Origin: an uncultured Candidatus Melainabacteria bacterium
Lineage (GTDB): Bacteria; Cyanobacteriota; Vampirovibrionia; Gastranaerophilales; Gastranaerophilaceae
Length of the DNA: 54,691 nt
Assembly (NCBI GenBank): GCA_934754505.1
Contig: CAKVIE010000014.1
Span: 1 to 54,691, forward strand
Direction: 5' to 3'
Under the pieces are notes generated by a model. That model was not told the DNA's origin, did no database searches, and saw only the letters and a program-made list of their open reading frames with translations. Positions 8,195 to 16,515 of the stretch are shown here, piece by piece; position 1 is the stretch's first letter; every line of letters begins with the position of its first letter. Both the position numbers and the translations under genes were made by a program.

Positions 8195-8845
8195 ATGGCA
8201 AAAGTTTTAAAATATTTATTTTTTCTGTTAATCGTAAAACCTTTTATTTTTTTAGTATTGGGTGTAAATGTAAGAAACACCCAATATTTACCCAAATGCG
8301 GTCCTGCTGTAATTATTGCCAATCATAACAGTCATATTGATACTTTATTATTGATGAGTTTATTTAATATTGAAATGATAAATAAAATCAGACCTGTTGC
8401 TGCTGCAGATTATTTTTGTAATACAAAATTTAAGGCATTCTTTTTTAAAACTCTTATTGGAATTATTCCGATAATGAGAACTGTTGACAGAACAAATATT
8501 AAACATCTTTTTGACGGTATTTATGAAGCCTTGGATAACAAAGATATTGTTATTATATATCCCGAAGGTTCAAGAGGAAATGATAATAAAATTACACATT
8601 TCAAGTCAGGAATAGGGCATATTATGAAAAATTGTCCTGAAATACCTGTTATCCCTATGTATATAAATGGTCCTGATAAAATATTGCCAAAATTTGATAA
8701 TTTAATAGTCCCTTTTATTTCTGATGTTTATATTGGTGAACCCGTTTATTATGATACAAATAAATCAGTAAAGATTTTTACGGAAGAAATTCAAGAAAAA
8801 GTTTTGGAACTAAAGTTGCAGCATACAAAGAAAGAAGTTTTATAA
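8195..8845 (+). CDS. 1-acylglycerol-3-phosphate acyltransferase-like (PlsC family)
   Basis: A 216-residue acyltransferase with the catalytic HX4D motif (NHNSHID, H44 to D49), the EGTRS-type motif as YPEGSRG (residues 122-128) and the later VIPMYI block. An N-terminal hydrophobic helix (YLFFLLIVKPFIFLVLG) anchors it in the membrane. Expected reaction: acylation of lysophosphatidate to phosphatidate, the substrate of the adjacent cytidylyltransferase. The start is ATG 8195, with AGAGG 7 bases upstream; a TTG six codons earlier overlaps that site. The gene begins 26 bases after the cdsA-like gene, so they form one operon. Confidence 0.88.
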   Translation: MAKVLKYLFFLLIVKPFIFLVLGVNVRNTQYLPKCGPAVIIANHNSHIDTLLLMSLFNIEMINKIRPVAAADYFCNTKFKAFFFKTLIGIIPIMRTVDRTNIKHLFDGIYEALDNKDIVIIYPEGSRGNDNKITHFKSGIGHIMKNCPEIPVIPMYINGPDKILPKFDNLIVPFISDVYIGEPVYYDTNKSVKIFTEEIQEKVLELKLQHTKKEVL

Positions 8846-9160
8846 GGATTTTTGATTTTATCAGTCTGTGATTTAAAATCGAAGTTCAAAAATATCCAAA
8901 TAAAACTTTTACGTTAGCAAATATTAGGTTTGAAAATGCCCTAAATATAATAACTTGTGTAGAGCTGCTTTATTGCTGCTCAAAAAAAATAAATATTTCT
9001 TTTAAAAATATTGCACAAAAAGTTTTTTATCTGAAAAATAACAACGAAATTATTGAATGGTTAATTACAGTGTTTTGATTTTAACGTATTTTTATTTTTG
9101 CCATATTAGGTAAACGTCCTGATAGTGCGTTATACCGTGTTTGAGAGAGTTTGGAACATT
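8846..9160 (+). other. Gap with a start-less 69-codon open frame
   Basis: Between the acyltransferase gene and the next operator, frame 8872-9078 is open from just after a TGA to TGA 9076-9078 and reads protein-like (TLANIRFENALNIITCVELL, then NNNEIIEWLITVF), but has no ATG, GTG or TTG start near its beginning. It may be a decayed gene or chance in AT-rich DNA. No terminator is evident, so the upstream operon could read through. Confidence 0.3.
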
Positions 9161-9225
9161 AAGAAATGTAACTAATAATTAGTTGAATGGTGGACTATTT
9201 AATAGTTGAATGGTAAACTATTAAT
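9161..9225 (+). promoter_or_regulatory. Tandem 23-bp operator pair, site C
   Basis: AAGAAATGTAACT (9161-9173) is followed by TAGTTGAATGGTGGACTATT at 9180 and TAGTTGAATGGTAAACTATT at 9203. The second contains a perfect palindrome, AATAGTT-N8-AACTATT, and the junction forms ACTATTTAATAGT. This is the form expected of a MarR dimer site, and it matches sites A and B. Confidence 0.6.
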
Positions 9226-9265
9226 ATAGAATTTATTTTACGTATATTACGAAAGGAGTTTTATT

Positions 9266-10351
9266 ATGGCATTGTATTTATTGAAGTATCCTTACAGAAA
9301 GATTTTATTACCGTTGGCAAAAAAGTTGACCTTTTTAAATCCTGATTATTTAGGATATTTGGCAACGGCAGTTGCTTTTGTTACAGCATTTTGTTATGTA
9401 TATGCTCTTGAAAAACCTGTTTTATTATTGGTATCAGTTTTGTTGACTTTTTTTAGAATGACTTTAAACACGATTGATGGAGTAATTGCAATTGAAAGAG
9501 GCAATTTAAGATTAAAAGGAGAAATTGTTAATGCTTTACCTGACAGATATTCCGATATTTTCATTTTAATTGGTTTAGCAATGTCGCCGTTAAGTGATGC
9601 ATTCTTGGGAATGTTGGCGATGGGCTCAATGTTTTTGGTAAGTTATACCGGAATGTTGTCAAAGGCATTAGGGGCAAATTGGCAGCATCATGGACCTTTG
9701 GGTAAAGTTGAAAGATTAATTCTTATTATGATTTTTTCAATTTTAGCATATTTACAGATAACAAATCACATTCCGAATTTAGGAAATTTACAATATTTTG
9801 AATGGTTAATGATTATTTTTATTGTACTTGGTCAAGTTACGGTATTCAACAGATTAAAAGCACAATTAAGAGAATGTGCGGTAATTGATTGGTTAAAAAG
9901 AAAAAATATTGAGAAAAAAATAGCAATTGTGTATGATTCGCAATCAGGAAATACCGAAAAGGTTGCAATGTCAGCGGCAGAAGCATTAGATACAAAAGCA
10001 ATTCCTGTTTCTGATGTTTCAAAAGAAAATTTAAAACAATATGATTTAGTTATTTTTGCAGTCCCTCATTTAGGCAGAAATATTATTCCAAGTAAAACTA
10101 AAGATTTAATAGATGATTTAGAAATTAATAATTATGCCTTGTTGATGACATCAGGTTTACCTGTTAAAAGAATTTTTTCCAATAACAAATGCATTAAATA
10201 TTTCACAGAAAAATTAAACAAAAAACCTATCAACACAATAAACATTAAAGGTTATCATCAAATTGCAAAAACATATAAAGGTCATCCTAACGATGTGGAT
10301 TTAACAGATGCATATTTATTTGCCGTAAAAACCTATGAAAAGTTAGTTTAA
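9266..10351 (+). CDS. CDP-alcohol phosphatidyltransferase fused to a flavodoxin domain
   Basis: The N-terminal membrane domain (about 1-205) has the CDP-OH-P transferase motif in the YnbA-like variant: N68-x2-D71-G72-x2-A, then G85-x3-N89-x3-D93-x3-D97, so Asn replaces two of the usual Asp residues. After a short basic linker (WLKRKNIEKK) comes a flavodoxin-like domain (about 212-361) opening with IAIVYDSQSGNTEKVA, whose S225-QSGNT230 loop should bind FMN phosphate. The first domain would transfer an alcohol to CDP-diacylglycerol; the flavodoxin part suggests electron transfer at the membrane. A strong AAAGGAG precedes ATG 9266. The alcohol substrate is unknown. Confidence 0.85.
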   Translation: MALYLLKYPYRKILLPLAKKLTFLNPDYLGYLATAVAFVTAFCYVYALEKPVLLLVSVLLTFFRMTLNTIDGVIAIERGNLRLKGEIVNALPDRYSDIFILIGLAMSPLSDAFLGMLAMGSMFLVSYTGMLSKALGANWQHHGPLGKVERLILIMIFSILAYLQITNHIPNLGNLQYFEWLMIIFIVLGQVTVFNRLKAQLRECAVIDWLKRKNIEKKIAIVYDSQSGNTEKVAMSAAEALDTKAIPVSDVSKENLKQYDLVIFAVPHLGRNIIPSKTKDLIDDLEINNYALLMTSGLPVKRIFSNNKCIKYFTEKLNKKPINTINIKGYHQIAKTYKGHPNDVDLTDAYLFAVKTYEKLV

Positions 10352-10387
10352 ATCAAGTTAAGATAATAAGTAAAAAGGAGAATTTTT

Positions 10388-11206
10388 ATGACAACATTAT
10401 TAAATGAATTTAAAATATCTCTTATTAAGAGAATAGTAAATTCTGTCGGACAGTGGAGTGATGGTATTAAATTGGCATCAAAAGAAGGATTTACATCGGG
10501 AGAAATGTTAGATTATATATATGCAAACAAAGCACATGGGCAAAATTTAATCGGTAAAATTATAGACAGAATTTATTTAAGTCATAGAGGCTGGCAATTA
10601 GTCAGAGAAAGAAAAGCAAATATCATAAATAATATTAATGAAGCGATTTATAAATCGTACAAAGACTATGCCAAAAAGAATATTTTTATATGTGATGTTG
10701 CTGCAGGACGAGCAAAATATATTTTAGAAATTTTGGAAATTCATAAATTTTCAAACTATAATGTTTTGGCAGAAATTCGAGATATTGACGAAAGATGGCT
10801 TGTAAAGGCTAAAAATATTGCAGATGAAAAAAAATTAAAATTGAATTATCGAGTTGCTAATGCGTTGAATGAGGAGGATTTTAAATTTGAAACTAAAAAA
10901 CCGGATATTTTTGTTGCATCGGGGTTTTACGATTGGTTTAATGATGAAGAAGTAATTAGAAAATCAATGAAATTAATATATGATGCTTTAGACAAAAACG
11001 GTTATTTTGTATTTTCTGTTCAATCAGGTCATGTTGATTTAGAGATGACAAATGCGGTATTTACAAGTTTTAATAAAAAACAATTAGATATGACAATTTG
11101 GGATTATTCCAAAATTGAATTAATTTTGAAAGACATAGGTTTTAATATTGTAGAGAAAAAAGTTGATAAATATGGAAATTATCCTGTGTTATTAGTACAA
11201 AAATAA
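10388..11206 (+). CDS. Class I SAM-dependent methyltransferase, like the YnbC C-terminal domain
   Basis: A 272-residue protein with the Rossmann motif I ICDVAAGRAKYILEIL (D103 to about 116), an acidic motif II region EIRDIDERWLVKAK, and DIFVASGFYDWFND as a motif IV-like stretch. The pattern recalls the putative methyltransferase family found as the C-terminal half of E. coli YnbC (recall, not searched). AAAAGGAG precedes ATG 10388, 36 bases after the phosphatidyltransferase-flavodoxin gene, so the two are co-transcribed. A lipid head-group methylation role is inference from context. Confidence 0.75.
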   Translation: MTTLLNEFKISLIKRIVNSVGQWSDGIKLASKEGFTSGEMLDYIYANKAHGQNLIGKIIDRIYLSHRGWQLVRERKANIINNINEAIYKSYKDYAKKNIFICDVAAGRAKYILEILEIHKFSNYNVLAEIRDIDERWLVKAKNIADEKKLKLNYRVANALNEEDFKFETKKPDIFVASGFYDWFNDEEVIRKSMKLIYDALDKNGYFVFSVQSGHVDLEMTNAVFTSFNKKQLDMTIWDYSKIELILKDIGFNIVEKKVDKYGNYPVLLVQK

Positions 11207-11223
11207 TTTAATATAAATAAAAA

Positions 11224-11254
11224 AAAACTGCAGATGGTAACATTTGCAGTTTTT
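11224..11254 (+). terminator. Terminator of the lipid operon
   Basis: AAAACTGCAGATG pairs with CATTTGCAGTTTT over the loop GTAA (one G-T pair), followed by T residues. It lies 17 bases after the methyltransferase stop. The rest of 11255-11473 shows no gene, only a short direct repeat of (C/T)TGAAATGA near 11279 and 11292. Confidence 0.85.
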
Positions 11255-11473
11255 GTGTACCGTTTTACTTGAAATGAGAATTTGTTTCACCTGAAATGAT
11301 ATTTTCTAAAAAAGTAACTCAAAATTTTCGGGAAAAATTACTTCTTTTTCATTAGAATTTTATCATAAAGTTTTTGTCCGAAACAGGACAAAATAATTCA
11401 TATTTTTATAAGAAAGATAAAAGAATACTTAACAAAAATAATATGTATTTTCATTAAGTATTCTTTCTGTTAT

Positions 11474-12522
11474 TTATATTTTAACCCCTAACACCTCTTT
11501 CCAATAGGATAAATTGTCAAGTTGAATTGTAATATCAGGATAATTTTCTTCAATTTCTGCAAAAATTTTATTATCCATTTTCTTAAATAATTCTTCATAT
11601 CTATTCCATTCATCTATTATTGATTCTATCTTCTTATTGTTAATATTAAGCTCCAATTCTTCATCTATAAGATCATCACCAAGAGCATTTCCTAAATCAT
11701 TTTCATACTCTCTTTGTTCTTGTAGCGTTAATCTTATGTTTTTTTGAGATAAATGATTAAATAAAAGTTTCCTAATAGGAAAAGACAGCTCGTTAATTTT
11801 ATCTCCTACTTTTTCTGAGTATTTAATAAATTCATCATATTCATCTATCATTCCTAATTCTTTTTGAACATTTTTAATTTCGGCTTTATCTTTAATTCTT
11901 TCTAATTGTGTACAATATTCCGATAATTTTTGTTTTTCATTTATTAAATTATTCAATGTCTTTTTTATTTCTATTAATTCATTATTTATATTATCAAATT
12001 CTTCTCTTAATAACGGTTTATTAAAAGGATTTTTTTCTAATATGTCTTCAATCAGATGTATCCCTTTATCTCTTTTTGTTGTCCACCTATCAGTTGGCAC
12101 TTCTTCAATAGAAAGAAAAGGTTTTAAATCATCTCTTAATTTATCTAAATCAGACGATGAAAATTTTAAAGCTTGTCTTACTTTATAGATAACACTTAAG
12201 TTTTCAAATTCAATAGGTGATACACATATAGGAATAACAGTTCCTTTTGCTCCCCAAGCAACACCAATTTCAGCTAAACACATTTCACTTTCTCTATAAT
12301 TTGGTGTAATGAATAAAATAATAACATCCGCATTAATTAAGTTTTCGTGAATTGTATTTCGCCAATCACTACCAGTTTTTATACCTAAGCCTTCAATTGA
12401 CGTACAAAAATTTCATTATGATTAAATCCCATGCCATTTTGAAGAATTTTATCAATAAAAATATCAATAATCTTTTTGTCTTTTGAGCTATGGCTAATAA
12501 AAATAGTATTCTTCTTTTCCAT
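11474..12522 (-). pseudogene. TIR-domain protein with a single-base frameshift
   Basis: ATG 12522 opens MEKKNTIFISHSSKDKKIID, the classic start of a TIR domain, but the frame stops at 12385. Losing one base near the A5 run at 12406-12410 explains it: the next frame continues with CTSIEGLGIKTGSDWRNTIH and NYRESEMCLAEIGVAWGAKG, the latter with a Glu placed like the catalytic Glu of NADase TIRs. Restored length is 349 residues: TIR (1-135) plus a charged, coiled-coil-like C-terminal half. Read without correction only a 269-residue C-terminal piece begins at 12283. The gene sits after HlyD on the same strand. It may be decay, a phase switch or a sequencing error; immune function is inferred from the family. 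Confidence 0.8.
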
Positions 12523-12615
12523 TTTTTACCTTTTTTTTTTCCACATATAATACAATTTAATTAAAAATTTTATTCTACATTTAATTATACTAAATTTTTT
12601 ATAAAAATTTCTAAA

Positions 12616-13935
12616 TTATCTGACAGACATACCTTCATCAAGATATTTTATCAGAGGATAAATGAAGAATTCAATTATCCGTCTTTTACCTACGTTAATT
12701 TCAGCAGTTAGGCTCATACCTGTTCTGATGTTTTCATCTTTGCCTTCAACTTTCAAACTGTGAGTCAATGGAGTAATATAAACCTCATAAACAGGTCCTA
12801 AGTTTTCATCGTTAATACTATTCTTAGAAACCGTTTTAACTTCCCCTTCAATAAGACCGTATTTTTGAAAATTAAATGTATCAATTTTCACGCTGACAGG
12901 CATTTTTTCTTTAACAAAACCAATATCCTGATTTAAAACGGTCGCTTTTATGAGCAGAGGTGTATCCGACGGAGTAATGGCAAAAAGCTGTTGCGCAGGA
13001 GTAACAACCCCGCCCAAGGTATGTATAAATAATTTATCAACATAACCGTCACAAGGAGATGTTATTTTTTGTTTTGTGTTTCTGAAAATTATTTGGTCTG
13101 CATTTGCTTGTAATTCATTAGCTGCTTTCGTTTTATCAGCGAGTTTTTCTAAATTTGATGCCTTGAATTCTTCCTCAATGGCATTAATTTCTTTCAAGGT
13201 TTGAAACTTTTGAGAATTTAATTCACTGATTTTATACGTTAATTTTGTAACCTCAGACTTTAAATTTTTGACCTCATTCACTACATTTTGATAATCATCA
13301 TAGGCAATAACATCAAGAACATTTTTCATTCTTTTTTCTTTATCAGTCATACTGTCTAAAATTTGCCTTTTTGTTGAAAGTTCTGTTGTTGTGGCAGATA
13401 ATTCATCTTGAATTTTTGATAATTCTAACTTTTTAACACCTATTTGATTTTGTTTTGCCGCCATACTTGCATTAAATAAATTTTGCTGCATTGCGGCAGT
13501 ATCACTTTCATTAAAATCTGCTGTAAAATCTTCTCCTGTTGCAGTTGCTTTTAGACGTTTTATTTCAACTAATGTGTCTTTTAAATTTTTCTGTACGGAT
13601 TCAAGTTCCGGCTCTGTTGTTGCAGGGTCTATTTCCATCAAAACTTGTCCCTTTGAAACAAAATCTCCCTCTTTTACAAGTATGTTCGAAATTACACCTG
13701 TATCAAGCGGTTGTATTATTTTTGATTCGCCGTCTGCAATAACTAATCCTCTTGCACTTACAACAATATCAACCTTGCCGATAGTCAGCCATAAAACAGT
13801 AACCACCATAATTGAAACTATTATCCAAAATGTAAATCTTCCAAGAGGACTTACAGGTGCATCTTCTATCTCTGACAAAACCGGTTTAAATTCGTGACTG
13901 TCATCTATATGTAGAAATTTGTTTATTATGTTCAT
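12616..13935 (-). CDS. HlyD-family membrane fusion protein of type I secretion
   Basis: This 439-residue periplasmic adaptor bridges the ABC exporter and the TolC-like channel. A single N-terminal membrane helix (FWIIVSIMVVTVLWLTIG, about 35-52) is followed by a lipoyl/barrel segment (GVISNILVKEGDFVSKGQVL), a long coiled-coil hairpin (about 105-275), the second lipoyl half (ITSPCDGYVDKLFIHTLGG) and the C-terminal beta barrel ending YPLIKYLDEGMSVR, as in HlyD. The ribosome site AGAGG precedes ATG 13935. It is separated from the exporter gene by an inserted four-helix-bundle gene. Confidence 0.92.
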   Translation of the reverse strand: MNIINKFLHIDDSHEFKPVLSEIEDAPVSPLGRFTFWIIVSIMVVTVLWLTIGKVDIVVSARGLVIADGESKIIQPLDTGVISNILVKEGDFVSKGQVLMEIDPATTEPELESVQKNLKDTLVEIKRLKATATGEDFTADFNESDTAAMQQNLFNASMAAKQNQIGVKKLELSKIQDELSATTTELSTKRQILDSMTDKEKRMKNVLDVIAYDDYQNVVNEVKNLKSEVTKLTYKISELNSQKFQTLKEINAIEEEFKASNLEKLADKTKAANELQANADQIIFRNTKQKITSPCDGYVDKLFIHTLGGVVTPAQQLFAITPSDTPLLIKATVLNQDIGFVKEKMPVSVKIDTFNFQKYGLIEGEVKTVSKNSINDENLGPVYEVYITPLTHSLKVEGKDENIRTGMSLTAEINVGKRRIIEFFIYPLIKYLDEGMSVR

Positions 13936-13951
13936 TATTACCTCTTTTTTA

Positions 13952-13986
13952 AATTGAAAATTGAAAATTGAAAATGGAAAATTAAA
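13952..13986 (-). repeat. Left inverted repeat flanking the four-helix-bundle gene
   Basis: The block is made of the unit AATTGAAA repeated, ending ATGGAAAATTAAAT. Its inverse occurs at 14369-14402 on the other side of the 119-codon gene, so the gene and its flanks form a unit of about 450 bp. Confidence 0.65.
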
Positions 13987-14346
13987 TTATTTTTTCAAAT
14001 TAATTTTTGTTGTTTTTACAATGCTTGTAAGAATTTTTTCTATTTCTATACAATCATTATGAATTGAAACCATCATTTTCTTATCAATATATTCTGTTGC
14101 ATATAAAAGCTCAAGCCAGTATTTTGTTTCAGAACATTCTTTTAAAGAAATATTCATTTTCATTAAAAAATCTTTTTTACTCTGACCTTGTAGAGCTTCA
14201 TTAATATTTGCACCAATACTTGTACCGCTTCTTAAAATTTGTTTTGATAAGACAAATTCATTCTTATTTTCAGATAAATATTTATATAATTTAACTATTT
14301 GTATCGCAAAATTAAAACTTTTATCTTTTATTATATTATTTCCCAT
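13987..14346 (-). CDS. Four-helix-bundle protein (S23/IVP-like)
   Basis: A 119-residue all-helical protein matching the four-helix-bundle family first known from 23S rRNA intervening sequences: FAIQIVKLYKYL at the start, the conserved QILRSGTSIGANINEALQG (about 40-58), then KMNISLKECSETKYWLELL. The family binds nucleic acid or acts as a structural partner (the retroelement Avd protein has the same fold); its role outside rRNA is unclear. No rRNA is nearby. It is wedged between the HlyB and HlyD genes and flanked by inverted repeats, which points to insertion as a mobile cassette. Confidence 0.85.
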   Translation of the reverse strand: MGNNIIKDKSFNFAIQIVKLYKYLSENKNEFVLSKQILRSGTSIGANINEALQGQSKKDFLMKMNISLKECSETKYWLELLYATEYIDKKMMVSIHNDCIEIEKILTSIVKTTKINLKK

Positions 14347-14368
14347 TTTTCAAAATCCTTACTTAAAT

Positions 14369-14402
14369 AATTTTCAATTCTCCATTTTCCATTTTCAATT
14401 TG
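14369..14402 (-). repeat. Right inverted repeat flanking the four-helix-bundle gene
   Basis: ATTTTCAATTCTCCATTTTCCATTTTCAATTTG is the inverse of the AATTGAAA-type repeat at 13952-13986. The stop codon of the ABC exporter gene (14395-14397) lies inside it, so the element replaced or supplied the end of that gene. Confidence 0.65.
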
Positions 14403-16515
14403 TAAAGTTTTCAATTGTATTCTGAGCACTATTTAAATACTTATAATATCCGTTTTTATTCATTAATTCTTCGTGGTTTCCTATTTCGATGATTTTTCCT
14501 TTATCTAAAACAACGATAACATCACAATTTCTGACGGTTGAAAGTCTGTGTGCAATAATAAATGTTGTTCGTCCTTTCGTTATGTTTTTCATATTTTTCA
14601 TAATGATGCTTTCAGATTCGTAATCGAGAGCTGAAGTTGCCTCATCCATAATTAAAATTTTGGGATTTGTGATTAATGCTCTTGCGATTGCAATTCTCTG
14701 TTTTTGACCTCCCGAAAGGGTTGAACCTCTTTCTCCGACCATTGTGTCATAGCCTTCAGGCAGTTTTGCGATAAATTCATCTGCACCTGAGATTTTTGCC
14801 ATTTGAATAATCAATTCCACAGGAGCACTCTGCATAGGCAGAGAAATATTATCCCTTATTGTTCCGCTAAAAAGATAGTTTTCCTGCAAAACAACACCAA
14901 TATTTTGTCTTAACCAATAAGGATTCATGTGTTTTATATCAATACCATCAATATAAATAGCACCTTCATTGGCAATGTATAGTCTTTGAATTAATTTAGT
15001 AATCGTACTTTTGCCGCTTCCGCTTCTGCCGACCAATCCGACACTCATTCCTGATTTTATTTCAAGAGAAAAGTCATTAATTACATAAGGTGTATTTATA
15101 TTATATTTAAAGGAAACATTATCAAATTTTACATTTCCGGCTACGGAAGGCAATGTAATAGCTTTTGAAGATTGTACTTCTATCGGAGTATTTAAAATAT
15201 CTCCAAGTCTGTCTATACCGAGAAGTGCCTGCTGCAATTCATTCCATAAATTAACAAGCCTTAAAACGGGTGCTGTAAATTGATTTGCGAACATTTGAAA
15301 AGCGATTAATTGACCTATTGTTAATTTATTTTCAATAACAAGTTTAACGCCTATATACAAAATAGCGATGGTCATTGATTTCTGAAACAATCCCGAAAAT
15401 GCTCCCGAAATATTTCCCATATTTGACAGCTGAAAACCTGCTTTAACGTAATTCCCGAGATAATCTTCCCATTTTTTACGCATCGAGCCTTCAATAGCGA
15501 GTGATTTAACAGTTTGGATACCTGTTACGGATTCAACGAGATAAGAGTTTGATTGAGCACCCATTTGAAATTTGTTTTCAAGCCTTCTTCTAAGTTCAGG
15601 AGTTACAAGCAAATAAAGAATAGCAATTAATGAAACAAAACCGAGTACAACAAATGTAAGTTTTATACTGTATAAAAACATCATTACAACAAATACAAAC
15701 GAGAAAAATAAATCTATTATTACCGATACGGATTTATTCGTTATGAAATCTCTGATTTGATCAAGTTCTCTAACCCTTGCAATGATATTTCCGACTTTTC
15801 TGTTTTCAAAATATGTAAAAGGCAGTGCAAATAAATGTGTAAAAAGTTTTGCTCCGAGTTTTGCATCAATTTTGCTTGCAGTATGGACAAAAATATACTT
15901 TCTTGAAATGTTGAGCAAAAATTCAAATACCATAACGGCAATAAATCCAAATGCAAGAACATCAAGAGTTGTCATTGTTCTGTGTACAATAACTTTATCT
16001 AAAATAACCTGTGTAAATAATGGTGTTACCAGTCCGAAAAGTTGTACAATAAATGAACCGAGTAAAACCTCTAAAATTACTTGTTTGTATGTCATTATCT
16101 CTGCAAAAAACCAACCGAAACCAAATTTTATCTGAGAATTAAAAAGTTTATGAGATAAAATAATAAATTCATTTCCGCAGAGGTTATTTATTTCTTCAAA
16201 AGTAAGTTCTTTGGGCTGTTTTTCAAGTGGTGAAAAGACAAGAGCTTTTTTATCTTTAGAGTTGATTTTCAATAAAGTACAATAAGAACCGTCTTTATTT
16301 ATCATAATTGCAGGAAGCGGGTATTTTGCTTCTGCATCTTCAAGAGAAATTGTTTTAATTTTTACTTTGAAATCGTGATTTTTTATAATTCGCACAAGTT
16401 CTTCTTTAGAAAGTTCATTTTCACCAACGGCATATTCTTTGACTATTTTTCTTATATCAACATCAATTTTATTGATTTTAGCCGTTATATCAAAACACAT
16501 TAATCCCGTATTCAT
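14395..16515 (-). CDS. HlyB-like type I secretion ABC exporter
   Basis: A 706-residue fused membrane/ATPase exporter. The N-terminal 130 residues form a C39-like domain that starts TGLMCFDITAKI; the peptidase catalytic Cys of DCGLAC is Thr here, so it should bind rather than cleave substrate, as in HlyB. The membrane domain spans about 150-430. The ATPase has Walker A GLVGRSGSGKST (about 490-501), the signature LSGGQKQRIAIARAL (about 600) and Walker B ILIMDEATSALD. It would export the leaderless RTX proteins encoded upstream through HlyD and the TolC-like protein. ATG 16515 overlaps the upstream stop (TAATG). Confidence 0.93.
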   Translation of the reverse strand: MNTGLMCFDITAKINKIDVDIRKIVKEYAVGENELSKEELVRIIKNHDFKVKIKTISLEDAEAKYPLPAIMINKDGSYCTLLKINSKDKKALVFSPLEKQPKELTFEEINNLCGNEFIILSHKLFNSQIKFGFGWFFAEIMTYKQVILEVLLGSFIVQLFGLVTPLFTQVILDKVIVHRTMTTLDVLAFGFIAVMVFEFLLNISRKYIFVHTASKIDAKLGAKLFTHLFALPFTYFENRKVGNIIARVRELDQIRDFITNKSVSVIIDLFFSFVFVVMMFLYSIKLTFVVLGFVSLIAILYLLVTPELRRRLENKFQMGAQSNSYLVESVTGIQTVKSLAIEGSMRKKWEDYLGNYVKAGFQLSNMGNISGAFSGLFQKSMTIAILYIGVKLVIENKLTIGQLIAFQMFANQFTAPVLRLVNLWNELQQALLGIDRLGDILNTPIEVQSSKAITLPSVAGNVKFDNVSFKYNINTPYVINDFSLEIKSGMSVGLVGRSGSGKSTITKLIQRLYIANEGAIYIDGIDIKHMNPYWLRQNIGVVLQENYLFSGTIRDNISLPMQSAPVELIIQMAKISGADEFIAKLPEGYDTMVGERGSTLSGGQKQRIAIARALITNPKILIMDEATSALDYESESIIMKNMKNITKGRTTFIIAHRLSTVRNCDVIVVLDKGKIIEIGNHEELMNKNGYYKYLNSAQNTIENFTN

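Noticed and set aside
11474..12283. Intact 269-residue protein
   Set aside because: It begins in the middle of the TIR domain, and the missing N-terminal part is present in another frame just upstream.
13987..14346. rRNA intervening-sequence protein within an rRNA gene
   Set aside because: No rRNA sequence flanks it; the neighbours are type I secretion genes.
14395..16515. Active C39 peptidase in the exporter
   Set aside because: The catalytic Cys position of the DCG motif is Thr (NTGLMC), so the domain is C39-like and should not cleave.
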